Below, one piece after another: positions 52,883 through 61,387 of a stretch of DNA of 64,000 nucleotides. The notes beneath the pieces are model-generated. The model did not search any database and was not told where the DNA came from. It was given only the letters and a program-made list of their open reading frames with translations. How positions within the stretch are numbered: position 1 is the first letter of the stretch; each line of letters starts with the position of its first letter. Made by a program: the position numbers and the translations under genes. The stretch is from Shinella zoogloeoides (GTDB taxonomy: Bacteria > Pseudomonadota > Alphaproteobacteria > Rhizobiales > Rhizobiaceae), in the NCBI RefSeq assembly GCF_033705735.1, contig NZ_CP131130.1, positions 62,001 to 126,000 on the forward strand. The letters run 5' to 3'.

Positions 52883-53540
52883 CAGGGGAACGGTCCTCAT
52901 CACCGGCGCCTCGCGCGGGCTCGGCCGGACGCTTGCCGATCTCTATGCAGCGGCGGGCCTGCGCGTCATCGCCTGCATGCGGCAGGCTTCGCCCGGTGCC
53001 GAAGCGCTCGACGTTGCGGATGAGGGCTCCATCGCCGCGCTCGGCGAGAGGTTGCAAGGCCAGCCGGTCGATATCGTCATCAACAATGCGGCGGTCCGCG
53101 GCGATACCGGTGGCCTCGGCTCGCTGGCGACGGGCGACTTCCTCGAGGTCATGCGCATCAATGCGCTTGCGCCCCTGCTGCTTGCCCGTGCGCTCCGGCC
53201 CAATCTTCTGGCCGGCCGTCGCAAGGTCCTCGTCAATATCAGCAGCCGCGCCGGCTCGCTGGCCGAAGGCACGATCGACGACGAGGACGGCGACTACGCT
53301 TACCGCTGCTCCAAGGCGGCGCTCAACATGGCGACGGTCAAGCTCGCGCAGGATTTCCGCCGCGACGGCATCGCCGTGATTTCGCTGCATCCCGGCTGGG
53401 TGCGCACGGATATGGGCGGCGCGGAAGCCGCCATCGACGTGGCCGAGAGCGCGGCGGGCCTGAAGGCCCTGATCGACGCCACGACACCTGCCGAAACCGG
53501 AAGTTTCCGGGCTTACGACGGCCGCACGGTCGCCTGGTAA
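52863..53540 (+). CDS. Short-chain dehydrogenase/reductase
   Basis: A 225-residue SDR with VLITGASRGLGRTLADLYAA (cofactor motif TGxxxGxG), NNAAVRG, the catalytic Ser in ISSRAGSLA and the active-site YRCSK. It overlaps the permease gene by 20 bases and is therefore probably translated with it. The substrate is not evident; the context (ABC importer, beta-galactosidase) points to a sugar or sugar-acid oxidation but does not show it. Confidence 0.9.
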   Translation: MTSSTADRGTVLITGASRGLGRTLADLYAAAGLRVIACMRQASPGAEALDVADEGSIAALGERLQGQPVDIVINNAAVRGDTGGLGSLATGDFLEVMRINALAPLLLARALRPNLLAGRRKVLVNISSRAGSLAEGTIDDEDGDYAYRCSKAALNMATVKLAQDFRRDGIAVISLHPGWVRTDMGGAEAAIDVAESAAGLKALIDATTPAETGSFRAYDGRTVAW

Positions 53541-53662
53541 AGCCCCTCCGATCGTAACGATGACGGCGCCATGGAACCGGCGCCGGGAATGACAAGGACA
53601 AGAAAGTGCATAAGCCGCTAGACCACCAGAACCGCTTCGACGCCGCCCGCAAGGAGGCCGGC

Positions 53663-55627
53663 ATGCTGGAGCTTGGCGTCTGCTATTACCCGGAACAGTG
53701 GCCGCGCGAGAAATGGGATGAGGACGCCCGCCGCATGGCTGAACTCGGCCTTGCCTGGGTGCGCATCGGTGAATTCGCCTGGTCGCATATCGAGCCGCGT
53801 TCCGGCACCTTCCACTGGGAGTGGATGGACGAGGCGATCGAGGTGCTCGGCCGCGCCGGCCTCAAGGTCATCCTCGGCACGCCCACGGCCGCCCCGCCGA
53901 AATGGCTGGTCGATCTTTACCCGGATATCCTTCCGGTCGATGCGCGCGGCGTCGTGCGCAAGTTCGGCGCGCGCCGGCACTACTGCTTCTCCAGCCGCCG
54001 CTACCGGGTGGAGGCTGCTCGCATCACCGAGGCCATGGCGCGCCGCTACGGCGACAATCCCTTCGTGCACGCCTGGCAGACGGACAACGAATACGGCGAC
54101 CACGACACGATCCACAGCTATTCCGACGAGGCGAAGCGCGCCTTCCGCGAATGGCTCGCCGCGCGCTACGGCACCGTCGAGGCGCTGAACGAGGCTTGGG
54201 GCACCCGCTTCTGGAGCATGCATTACAACGGCTTCGAGGAGGTGGACTTGCCGAACAACCTCGTCGAGGAGCCGACGCCGACCCATCTGGTCGATTACTT
54301 CCGCTTCTCGTCGGATCAGGTGAAGAGCTTCAACAAGGCGCAGGTGGAGATCATCCGCCGCCATTCGCCGGGCCGCCTCGTCACGCATAATTTCATGAAC
54401 CAGAACACCGACTTCGATCACTACAAGGTCGGCGAGGATATCGATGTCGCCTCCTGGGACGTCTATCCGATGGGCGGCCTCATCAACGGCCGGCTGAGCG
54501 ACGAGGAGAAGGCGCGCTACCTGCGTGTTGCCGATCCCGACCAGACGGCGTTCAACCACGATCTCTACCGCGCCGTCGGCAAGGGCCGTGTCTGGGTGAT
54601 GGAGCAGCAGCCGGGGCCGGTGAACTGGGCGGCCTACAACCAGTCGCCCGCCGACGGCATGGTGCGCCTGTGGACCTGGCTCGCCTATGCCCATGGCGTC
54701 GACATGGTCTCCTATTTCCGCTGGCGCCAGGCGCCCTTCGCGCAGGAGCAGTTCCATGCCGGCCTGCTGCTGCCGAACAGCGAGGCCGACCAGGGCTATC
54801 TGGAGGTTGCCGAGGTCGCCGCGGAAATGGCGCGCCTGCCGCAAGGCGAGGTTCGTGAAAAGGCAGCGGTCGCCATCATGCTCGATTACGAATCGCGCTA
54901 TGCCACCCGCGCCCTGCCGCAGGGCAGGGGCTATGCCGCCTCCGCCATCGCGCTCGACTGGTATTCCGCGGTCTCCCGGCTCGGCGTCGATGTCGATTTC
55001 ATCGGCCAGCATTCCGATCTTTCCGGTTACAAACTGGTGCTCGCACCCGACCTCGTCATCCCCGATGCGGATTTCATTGCCCGGCTAAAGGCTTCCGGTG
55101 CCAAGGCGCTGTTCGGCCCGCGCAGCGGCAGCAAGACGCGCGACATGCACATCCCCGCCGACCTGCCACCCGGGCCGCTCGCCGACCTTATCGATTTCCG
55201 CGTGACGCGCGTGGAGTCCCTGCCGGATTACCACAGCGAGCCCGTGCGCTACGGCAATGCCAGCCATCCGGTCACCGGCTGGCGCGAGACGATCCGCACC
55301 AGCGAGACGGTGCTCGCGACCTTCGAGGGCCCGCACCATACTGGCACCCCGGCAGTGATCGGCAACGAGCGGGCGCGCTATGCCGCCACCCTGCCGCAGG
55401 GCGAGTTCCTGATGCGGCTGGTGGGCGACACGCTCGGCTGGGCCGGTGTCGCGAGCCTGCCCGATCTCGGCGACCTCCGGCTTGCCCGCCGCGGCCGCCT
55501 GCGCTTCGCCTTCAACTATGGCAGCGCCCCGGCCACCGTGCCGGCCGCTCCCGATGCCGACTTCCTCGTCGGTGCTCGTGAGCTCGCGCCGGTCGGTGTG
55601 GCGATCTGGACGGAAGACGGGCGCTGA
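53663..55627 (+). CDS. Beta-galactosidase, glycoside hydrolase family 42
   Basis: A 654-residue cytoplasmic GH42 enzyme (no signal peptide). The (beta/alpha)8 catalytic domain begins LGVCYYPEQWPREKWDED. It has the acid/base Glu in AWQTDNEYGDHDT and the nucleophile Glu in VWVMEQQPGPVNWA. The trimerisation domain (about 385-590) and a C-terminal beta domain follow. I chose the ATG at 53663 because it has AAGGAGG at an ideal distance; a GTG at 53606 would add 19 residues. Lies downstream of the ABC and SDR genes in the presumed LacI-controlled unit. Confidence 0.92.
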   Translation: MLELGVCYYPEQWPREKWDEDARRMAELGLAWVRIGEFAWSHIEPRSGTFHWEWMDEAIEVLGRAGLKVILGTPTAAPPKWLVDLYPDILPVDARGVVRKFGARRHYCFSSRRYRVEAARITEAMARRYGDNPFVHAWQTDNEYGDHDTIHSYSDEAKRAFREWLAARYGTVEALNEAWGTRFWSMHYNGFEEVDLPNNLVEEPTPTHLVDYFRFSSDQVKSFNKAQVEIIRRHSPGRLVTHNFMNQNTDFDHYKVGEDIDVASWDVYPMGGLINGRLSDEEKARYLRVADPDQTAFNHDLYRAVGKGRVWVMEQQPGPVNWAAYNQSPADGMVRLWTWLAYAHGVDMVSYFRWRQAPFAQEQFHAGLLLPNSEADQGYLEVAEVAAEMARLPQGEVREKAAVAIMLDYESRYATRALPQGRGYAASAIALDWYSAVSRLGVDVDFIGQHSDLSGYKLVLAPDLVIPDADFIARLKASGAKALFGPRSGSKTRDMHIPADLPPGPLADLIDFRVTRVESLPDYHSEPVRYGNASHPVTGWRETIRTSETVLATFEGPHHTGTPAVIGNERARYAATLPQGEFLMRLVGDTLGWAGVASLPDLGDLRLARRGRLRFAFNYGSAPATVPAAPDADFLVGARELAPVGVAIWTEDGR

Positions 55628-55643
55628 TACCAATCCCGGCCGC

Positions 55644-57593
55644 TCACTCGGCGGCGGCCGGCATCGCTTCGGGCTGCACCTTCGTCTGTGCCGGGCGGTG
55701 GGCCGTCTTGTTCCAGAAGAACGGGTTGCTGTGCAATTCGCGCACGGCGCGCCAGGCGGCTTGCGAGATGAGCAGCCAGTAAAGCGGCGTCAGCAGCCAG
55801 CGCGGACCGACCGCCAGCCGCTCGGCCTGCGTCATGCCGATGCGCCCGAGCGCGATGAAGACCGCATAGCTGCCGGCGATATTGGCGAAGTCGAGGGCGA
55901 AGAGCGTCAGGTCGAGCGGGCCGACGGTGGCCGCCTCCAGTACGGCGAGGCGCCAGACGATGACGCCGATATAGCCGAGGATCAGCGGATGGGCGAGCGA
56001 GGAGAGAATGAGCCCGCCCACCAGCACCTGGAAGACGAGGCTCGGCCCGAGCCCCATCTCCCGCACCAGCTGAGCCGGCTTGCGCATCAGCACCAGCCAT
56101 GTCTGCAGCCAGCCCTTGAACCAGCGCGTGCGCTGGCCGAGCCAGGTGCGGACCTGCGTCGGCGCTTCCTCGTAGGTCGGCCGGCTGATCACCCCGCAGC
56201 GGTAGCCGCGCCGGTAGAGGCGCAGGCCAAGGTCGGCATCCTCGGTGACGTTATAGGGATCCCACCCGCCGACCTCCTGCAGCACCGCGGTGCGGAAATG
56301 GTTCGACGTGCCGCCGAGCGGCATCGGCATGCGGGCGGCGGCGAGCCGCGGGAGCAGCACGCGGAAGAGGCCGGCATATTCGACCGCGAAGAGCGCGCTG
56401 ATCCAGTTCTCCCGCGCATTGGTGATGATCAGCGGCGCCTGGAGGCAGGCGATATGCGCCGGCCCCGCCGTGAAGGTGCGCCAGGCTTCCTCCAGCTGCA
56501 TCGGGTCGACCCGGTCCTCGGCGTCGTAGATGACGAGATAGTCGCCCCGTGCCGCGCCCAGCGCATAGGCCAGCGCCTTCGGCTTGGTGCGCGGCCGGCC
56601 GGGCGGCACCTCCACCACCTCGTATTGCGGGCCGAGCGGCATGGCGGCGAGCGCGTCCAGCGTTTCCCGGTCGTCCGCCTCGCAGATCAGCTTGATATCG
56701 AGGCAGGAGGCCGGCCATCGCAGCCGGTCGAGCGTGGCGACAAGCTGCGGCACCACCGCGGCCTCCCGGTAGAGCGCGACGAAGACGGAATAGACCGGCC
56801 GCCGGCCAAGCGGCAATGTCGGGCGCGGGCGGTACCTCTCCCACCATTTGGCGAAGAGCGCCACGGCGCGGATGACGACGGTGGCGGAGAAGAAGAGGCC
56901 GAGCACGATATGCAGCAGCAACAGCACCGTGCCCGGCTGCGTGAGGAGCAGCATGGCGATGAGCGTGAGCGCGGTGCCGATATAGAACCCCTGCTGCCCC
57001 CAGAGCGTGATGCGGGCGCTCGCCTCCGGCGCCGTGCCGAAAAGCTGCTCGACCGTCTCGCGCAGCCGGCGGCCGCGGCCCGCCTGCCAGAGGGCGGCGC
57101 GCAGCGCGGTGGGCGTGGTGGCGATCATCCGGGAGCGCATTTCTCCGGAAGCCTGCAGCCTCTCGCGAAGATCGTCGAGCCGCGCCGCGCTCGGCACGAT
57201 CGCCGTTATCGGCGCGCGGGCCGGCTGGCGCAGCCGCACCATCACCGGCTCGACGAGCTGGCTGTCCACCCCGGGCAGATCCTCGATCTCCTTCGGGTCC
57301 AGCACGGGATGGAAGGGCAGGCCGAGGATATCGGCAAGCGCTTCGTAGTAGATGTCGTGCGAGACGGCGCCGCTCGCCAGCACCTCGGCTTCCAGTGTCG
57401 TGCCGTTCCGGCCGGCCTGCACCAGCATGGCGGAAATCAGCGGCTTGGAAAGGCCGAGCCGGCGGAAGAGCCGCGCCTCCTCCATGAGGCGGTCGGGCAC
57501 CTGTCCCTCCTCGGTCGGCGGCAGGACCGTCTCCTGCCGGACACCGATTGCGGTGGCGAAAGCCATGTCGTCGGGATACTCTGCCAGCGTCAT
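55644..57593 (-). CDS. Membrane processive glycosyltransferase (GT2) with GspE-N-like domain
   Basis: A 649-residue protein. Residues about 30-160 resemble the N-terminal (MshEN/T2SSE-N) domain of type II secretion ATPases, with LGLSKPLISAMLVQAGRNGT and YYEALADILGLPFHP. Two helices follow (about 220-265), then a GT2 domain. Its motifs are CEADDRETLDAL, IYDAEDRVDP (D-x-D region), TEDADLGLRLY and QRTRWFKGWLQTW, the Q-x-x-R-W of BcsA-type enzymes. Two or more C-terminal helices end the protein. It is cellulose-synthase-like and probably makes a surface polysaccharide. It converges on the GH42 gene. Confidence 0.87.
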   Translation of the reverse strand: MTLAEYPDDMAFATAIGVRQETVLPPTEEGQVPDRLMEEARLFRRLGLSKPLISAMLVQAGRNGTTLEAEVLASGAVSHDIYYEALADILGLPFHPVLDPKEIEDLPGVDSQLVEPVMVRLRQPARAPITAIVPSAARLDDLRERLQASGEMRSRMIATTPTALRAALWQAGRGRRLRETVEQLFGTAPEASARITLWGQQGFYIGTALTLIAMLLLTQPGTVLLLLHIVLGLFFSATVVIRAVALFAKWWERYRPRPTLPLGRRPVYSVFVALYREAAVVPQLVATLDRLRWPASCLDIKLICEADDRETLDALAAMPLGPQYEVVEVPPGRPRTKPKALAYALGAARGDYLVIYDAEDRVDPMQLEEAWRTFTAGPAHIACLQAPLIITNARENWISALFAVEYAGLFRVLLPRLAAARMPMPLGGTSNHFRTAVLQEVGGWDPYNVTEDADLGLRLYRRGYRCGVISRPTYEEAPTQVRTWLGQRTRWFKGWLQTWLVLMRKPAQLVREMGLGPSLVFQVLVGGLILSSLAHPLILGYIGVIVWRLAVLEAATVGPLDLTLFALDFANIAGSYAVFIALGRIGMTQAERLAVGPRWLLTPLYWLLISQAAWRAVRELHSNPFFWNKTAHRPAQTKVQPEAMPAAAE

Positions 57594-57648
57594 GCCGTCC
57601 CACCGTCGCTTTCGCGTCGGCGCCCTCCTAAACCCCAAGTTGATTGTA

Positions 57649-58530
57649 ATGTGGCAAAACAGAATTTCATCCCTTAAAATGCATGGGCTTTTTGCGCTCT
57701 GCCTGCTGGCGGCGGCGATGAAACCGCTGTCTCTTGCCGCGGAGGAGCGATCGCCGGTCGATCTGCCGATCCTCTTCGACACCCGCGAGCGCATCGCCCG
57801 GCCGGACCTTTCCGGCCTCGTCCGGCTGCGCTTCCTGACGACGGTGGACTTCCCGCCGTTCAATTTCATCGACCAGACCGGCAAGCTCGCCGGCTTCCAT
57901 GTCGATCTCGTGCGCGAGATCTGCCGCGAACTGGCGCTGACGGAGAAGTGCCAGATCCAGGCGGTGACCTTCCCGGAGCTGGAAAAGGCGCTCACCGACG
58001 GCAATGGCGAGGCGGTGGCCGCGGGCATCGCTGTCAGCACGCCGCTGCGCGAACGCTTCGCCTTCTCCCGGCCCTTCATGCGCCTGCCGGCGCGCTTTGC
58101 CGTCGGCAAGAAGACGCCGCCCCCGGGCGAGACCGCGGCAAGCCTTGCAGGCCGCAAGGTCGGGGTCGTCGCGGTAAGCGCCCATGAGGCGATGCTGAAG
58201 GCCTTCTTCCCGAAGATCGAGGCGCAGCCGTTCCCCGACCGGGCGGCGCTGCTTGCGGCGCTGAAGGACGGCAAGGTGGACGCCGTCTTCGGCGACGGCA
58301 TGCAGCTCGCCTTCTGGACGAGCGGGGCGGACGCGTCCGGCTGCTGCCGCCTGTTCGACGGTCCGTATCTGTCGGAGAAATTCCTCGGCGAGGGGCTGAC
58401 GATCATGCTGCGCAAGGAGGACACGGCGCTGACCGGTGCGATCGACCACGCGCTGCTTGCGCTTTCGCGGAGCGGTCGCCTGCAGGAAATCTACCTGCGC
58501 TACTTCCCGGTCAATCTCTACGGCGGCTGA
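57649..58530 (+). CDS. Secreted solute-binding (PBPb) family protein
   Basis: A 293-residue family 3 solute-binding-fold protein. I chose the ATG at 57649 because it supplies the basic n-region of the signal peptide; an ATG at 57679 gives an uncharged one. Lobe 1 shows TVDFPPFNFIDQTGKLAGFH, and the hinge and lobe 2 show LAGRKVGVVAVSAHEAMLKA and LKDGKVDAVFGDG. No transporter genes are adjacent, so it may be a sensor or a scavenging partner instead of an ABC component. It is divergent from the glycosyltransferase gene, with 55 bases between. Confidence 0.82.
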   Translation: MWQNRISSLKMHGLFALCLLAAAMKPLSLAAEERSPVDLPILFDTRERIARPDLSGLVRLRFLTTVDFPPFNFIDQTGKLAGFHVDLVREICRELALTEKCQIQAVTFPELEKALTDGNGEAVAAGIAVSTPLRERFAFSRPFMRLPARFAVGKKTPPPGETAASLAGRKVGVVAVSAHEAMLKAFFPKIEAQPFPDRAALLAALKDGKVDAVFGDGMQLAFWTSGADASGCCRLFDGPYLSEKFLGEGLTIMLRKEDTALTGAIDHALLALSRSGRLQEIYLRYFPVNLYGG

Positions 58531-58539
58531 TGGAAGCCT

Positions 58540-59202
58540 CTACTGGCTCGCCCAGATGATGCGGGCGATCCAGTCGACCTCGTCCATGTCGAAATTGCGG
58601 TTGGGATGCTCGGGATTGAGCGAGACGAGCTCGATGCTGCGCGGGCTCTGGCGGTGCAGCACCTTGGCCATCACCTCGCCCTCGCGGGTCTTCACCACGA
58701 CACGGTCGCCGCGGCGCACCTGCGCGCCCGGCTCGACGATCAGCACGTCGCCGTCGCGGTAGAGCGGCAGCATGCTGTCGCCCTGCACCTCCAGCGCATA
58801 GACGCCGGCCTTGCGGTCGGGCGAGGCGGGAAACTCCACCACGTCCCAGCCCTGTCCGGCGGGAAAGCCGCCATCGTCGAAGAAGCCGCCCGCGCCGGCC
58901 TGGGCGAAGCCGAGCAGGGGAATGCTGCCGGGCTGCGGCGGAAAGGCGCCCTGCGGCAGGGCCGCGTCGCGGACGGGGTCGGAAAGGGTGAAGAACTCGT
59001 CGATGGATGCGCCCGTCGCGTCGAGCACCTTGGCGATCGATTCCGTCGAGGGCCAGCGCTGCCGGCCGTCGACGCCCTGCCGCTTGGATTTGTTGAAGGA
59101 TGTCGGGTCCAGTCCCGCACGGCGGGCAAGCCCGGACGGGGAGAGCCGATGGCGCTCGGCGAGGGCGTCGATTGCCGCCCAGATCCGGTCGTGGGAGAAC
59201 AT
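58540..59202 (-). CDS. S24-family (LexA-like) repressor
   Basis: A 220-residue protein. The N-terminal helix-turn-helix has LSPSGLARRAGLDPTSFNKS. The C-terminal S24 peptidase-type domain has the Ser of VQGDSMLPLYRDGD and the Lys near VVVKTREGEV. An Ala-Gly within AQAGAGGFF could serve as a self-cleavage site. Such phage-repressor-like proteins are common single genes in rhizobia; no prophage genes are around. The stop converges on the upstream solute-binding gene with nine bases between. Confidence 0.88.
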   Translation of the reverse strand: MFSHDRIWAAIDALAERHRLSPSGLARRAGLDPTSFNKSKRQGVDGRQRWPSTESIAKVLDATGASIDEFFTLSDPVRDAALPQGAFPPQPGSIPLLGFAQAGAGGFFDDGGFPAGQGWDVVEFPASPDRKAGVYALEVQGDSMLPLYRDGDVLIVEPGAQVRRGDRVVVKTREGEVMAKVLHRQSPRSIELVSLNPEHPNRNFDMDEVDWIARIIWASQ

Positions 59203-59297
59203 GCTTGCGAAACCCTGCCAAGGCGGCGGACCGGCTGGTGCCGGTCCGAATGGTCGGAAGCATAGCCAAGGACGCCGTCCGAGTAAAGAAAAAAGGA

Positions 59298-60203
59298 TTA
59301 TTTTCCTGTCTCTGCGCCAGCCGCAGCCTGTTGCGCGCGTCGGCGCGCCACCACGCTTTCCCGCCAGATGGTGAAGATGCCCGCGCCGACGACGATGGCC
59401 GAGCCGATGACCGTGTTGAGGTTCAGCGTTTCGCCGAAGACGGAAACGCCGATGATCGCCGCCAGCACCACCTGGAGGTAGGTGAGCGGCTGCACCGCTG
59501 CCGCATCGAGGAGGTCGTAGGCGCGGATCAGGAAATAGTGGCTCGACATGCCGGTGATGCACAGCAGCCCCATCCAGAGCCAGTCCGTCGGCGTGAGGCT
59601 GGCCCAGAAGAACGGGCCAACGAGCGAGATCGCGACGGCCCCGGCAACGCCGATATAGAAGAAGCTCGTCGAGGCGGGATCGTCGCGGCTGGCAAGCCGG
59701 GTCGCGATCACATAGAGGGCGAACATCAGCGCGCCGGCCAGCGGCAGCAGGACGCTGGCGTCGAAGGCGCTGCCGGTGGGGTCGATGACGATCAGCACGC
59801 CGCAGAGGCCAACGGCGATGGCCGTCCAGCGCCGCCAGCCGACCCGCTCGCCCAGAAGCGGCATGGACAGCAGCGCCACGAAGATCGGCCCGGAGGAGAG
59901 GATCGCCTGCGAATGGGCAAGGCCGACCGTGCTGAAGGCGGTGATGACGACGACGATCTGGAAGGCGAGCAGCACGCCGCGCAGGATCTGCAGCAACGGC
60001 CGCTTCGTCGCCGCCGCGGCCCGCAGGCCGCCGGGGCTGCGCGCGCCGAGCACCAGCGCGAAGGCGCCGAAGGCCCAGAAGCGCAGCATGGCGATGAAGA
60101 CAGGCGGATAGGCGCTGCCGAGATGCTTCGAAATGGCGTCCTGCACGCTGAAGATCATGATCGCGAGCAGGGTGAAGGCATAGCCGAGTCGTTTGGTGTC
60201 CAT
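59298..60203 (-). CDS. DMT-family (EamA) transporter
   Basis: A 301-residue inner-membrane protein with ten predicted helices and two EamA repeats, for example LAIMIFSVQDAISKHLGSAY and VGLAHSQAILSSGPIFVALL in the first half and VQPLTYLQVVLAAIIGVSVF in the second. I chose the ATG at 60203. It is divergent from a second EamA transporter that resembles it in layout. Substrate not known. Confidence 0.88.
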   Translation of the reverse strand: MDTKRLGYAFTLLAIMIFSVQDAISKHLGSAYPPVFIAMLRFWAFGAFALVLGARSPGGLRAAAATKRPLLQILRGVLLAFQIVVVITAFSTVGLAHSQAILSSGPIFVALLSMPLLGERVGWRRWTAIAVGLCGVLIVIDPTGSAFDASVLLPLAGALMFALYVIATRLASRDDPASTSFFYIGVAGAVAISLVGPFFWASLTPTDWLWMGLLCITGMSSHYFLIRAYDLLDAAAVQPLTYLQVVLAAIIGVSVFGETLNLNTVIGSAIVVGAGIFTIWRESVVARRRAQQAAAGAETGK

Positions 60204-60390
60204 GGTCCGCGCATATACCTCTCCCGCCGCGCTTGCACGCCGGAATTTCAGCGTCTCGGGACATTTCCGGGCCCGGCCGCAGGACACAGGAAAAGTATCC
60301 TCTCCCTGCGATTTCCAGCCACTTTCGCAAAACGGCGCGGCGCGCTATCAAGAGGGGCGCGAGGCTGCTTGCGCCTTCGAGGTTCCTTCC

Positions 60391-61272
60391 GTGCACAAGA
60401 CCGTCTCTTCCGGCATTCTGCTGACGTCCTTCGCCTATTTCCTGTTTTCCCTGCAGGATGCGTCGGTCAAATGGCTCGTCGTGGCCCTGCCGGTCTGGCA
60501 GATCCTCTTCGTGCGCAGCGTGACGATCTTCTCGCTGTGTCTTGCCGTCGGCGGGCGCCCGCTGCTGCGGGATGCGCGCCGCTCGCCGGTGCTCAGGCCG
60601 CTCTTCCTGCGCAACCTGCTGCTTCTGGCCGCCTGGCTCTGCTATTATACCGCCGCGCGCGATCTCGGCCTGGCCGAACTGACGACGCTCTACTATGCCT
60701 CGCCCGTCGTCATGACGATCCTCTCGGTGCCCATCCTCGGCGAGAAGGTGCCGGGCTACCGGTGGCTCGCCGTCGTCGTTGGCTTCGTCGGCGTGGTCAT
60801 TGCCTGCGGCATCGCGGCGAGGGGCATCACGCTGTCGCTGCCGGTCTATCTCGCGCTGCAGGCGGCGATCTTCTGGGCCGTCGCCACCGTGCTCCTGCGC
60901 AAGACCGCGCTGCACGAGCGCACCCAGGTGCAGATGACCATTTCCAGCGGCTTCTTCATCCTGTTCACCGCGCTCGCCATGCCCTTCGTCTGGCAACCGG
61001 TCACCGCCATGGACCTTGCCCTGATGTCCGGAACGGGCCTCATCGCGGGTCTTGGCCAGTTCGCCATGTTCGAGGGCATGCGCCGCGCGCCCGTCTCGGT
61101 GCTGGCGCCCTTCGAATATACCTCGCTCGTCTGGGCCTTCGCGCTCGGCTATCTCATCTGGAGCGACGTGCCCGGCTCGAACGTCTTTGCCGGCGCCGCG
61201 CTGATCGTTTCCGCCGGCATGATCATCATCGCCCGCGAGCGTCTCGGCGGGCGTTTCCGGCTTCGCGCATGA
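60391..61272 (+). CDS. DMT-family (EamA) transporter
   Basis: A 293-residue inner-membrane protein with ten predicted helices and two EamA repeats (LLTSFAYFLFSLQDASVKWL; LTTLYYASPVVMTILSVPIL; SVLAPFEYTSLVWAFALGYL). I use the GTG at 60391, with GAGG nine bases before it; longer in-frame readings start inside the divergent neighbour. Likely a paralogue of the divergently placed transporter. Substrate not known. Confidence 0.86.
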   Translation: MHKTVSSGILLTSFAYFLFSLQDASVKWLVVALPVWQILFVRSVTIFSLCLAVGGRPLLRDARRSPVLRPLFLRNLLLLAAWLCYYTAARDLGLAELTTLYYASPVVMTILSVPILGEKVPGYRWLAVVVGFVGVVIACGIAARGITLSLPVYLALQAAIFWAVATVLLRKTALHERTQVQMTISSGFFILFTALAMPFVWQPVTAMDLALMSGTGLIAGLGQFAMFEGMRRAPVSVLAPFEYTSLVWAFALGYLIWSDVPGSNVFAGAALIVSAGMIIIARERLGGRFRLRA

Positions 61273-61387
61273 CGGCTAAGTCCGGACCCTACCAAAAGAA
61301 TCCACTTTGCGTCGTCACGCCCCGTTGCATGCCGCGGGCATAACGATATTGTCGCCTCGTAAACGGCGAGGTGAACCGGGGGAAGGA

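Noticed and set aside
57594..58424. An upstream extension of the glycosyltransferase frame to 926 residues
   Set aside because: The added part is antisense to the solute-binding gene and has no domain; the start at 57593 gives the expected N-terminal domain.
58540..59202. S24/LexA-like gene as a sign of a prophage
   Set aside because: No integrase, capsid, terminase or tail genes lie around it; housekeeping-type genes are on both sides.
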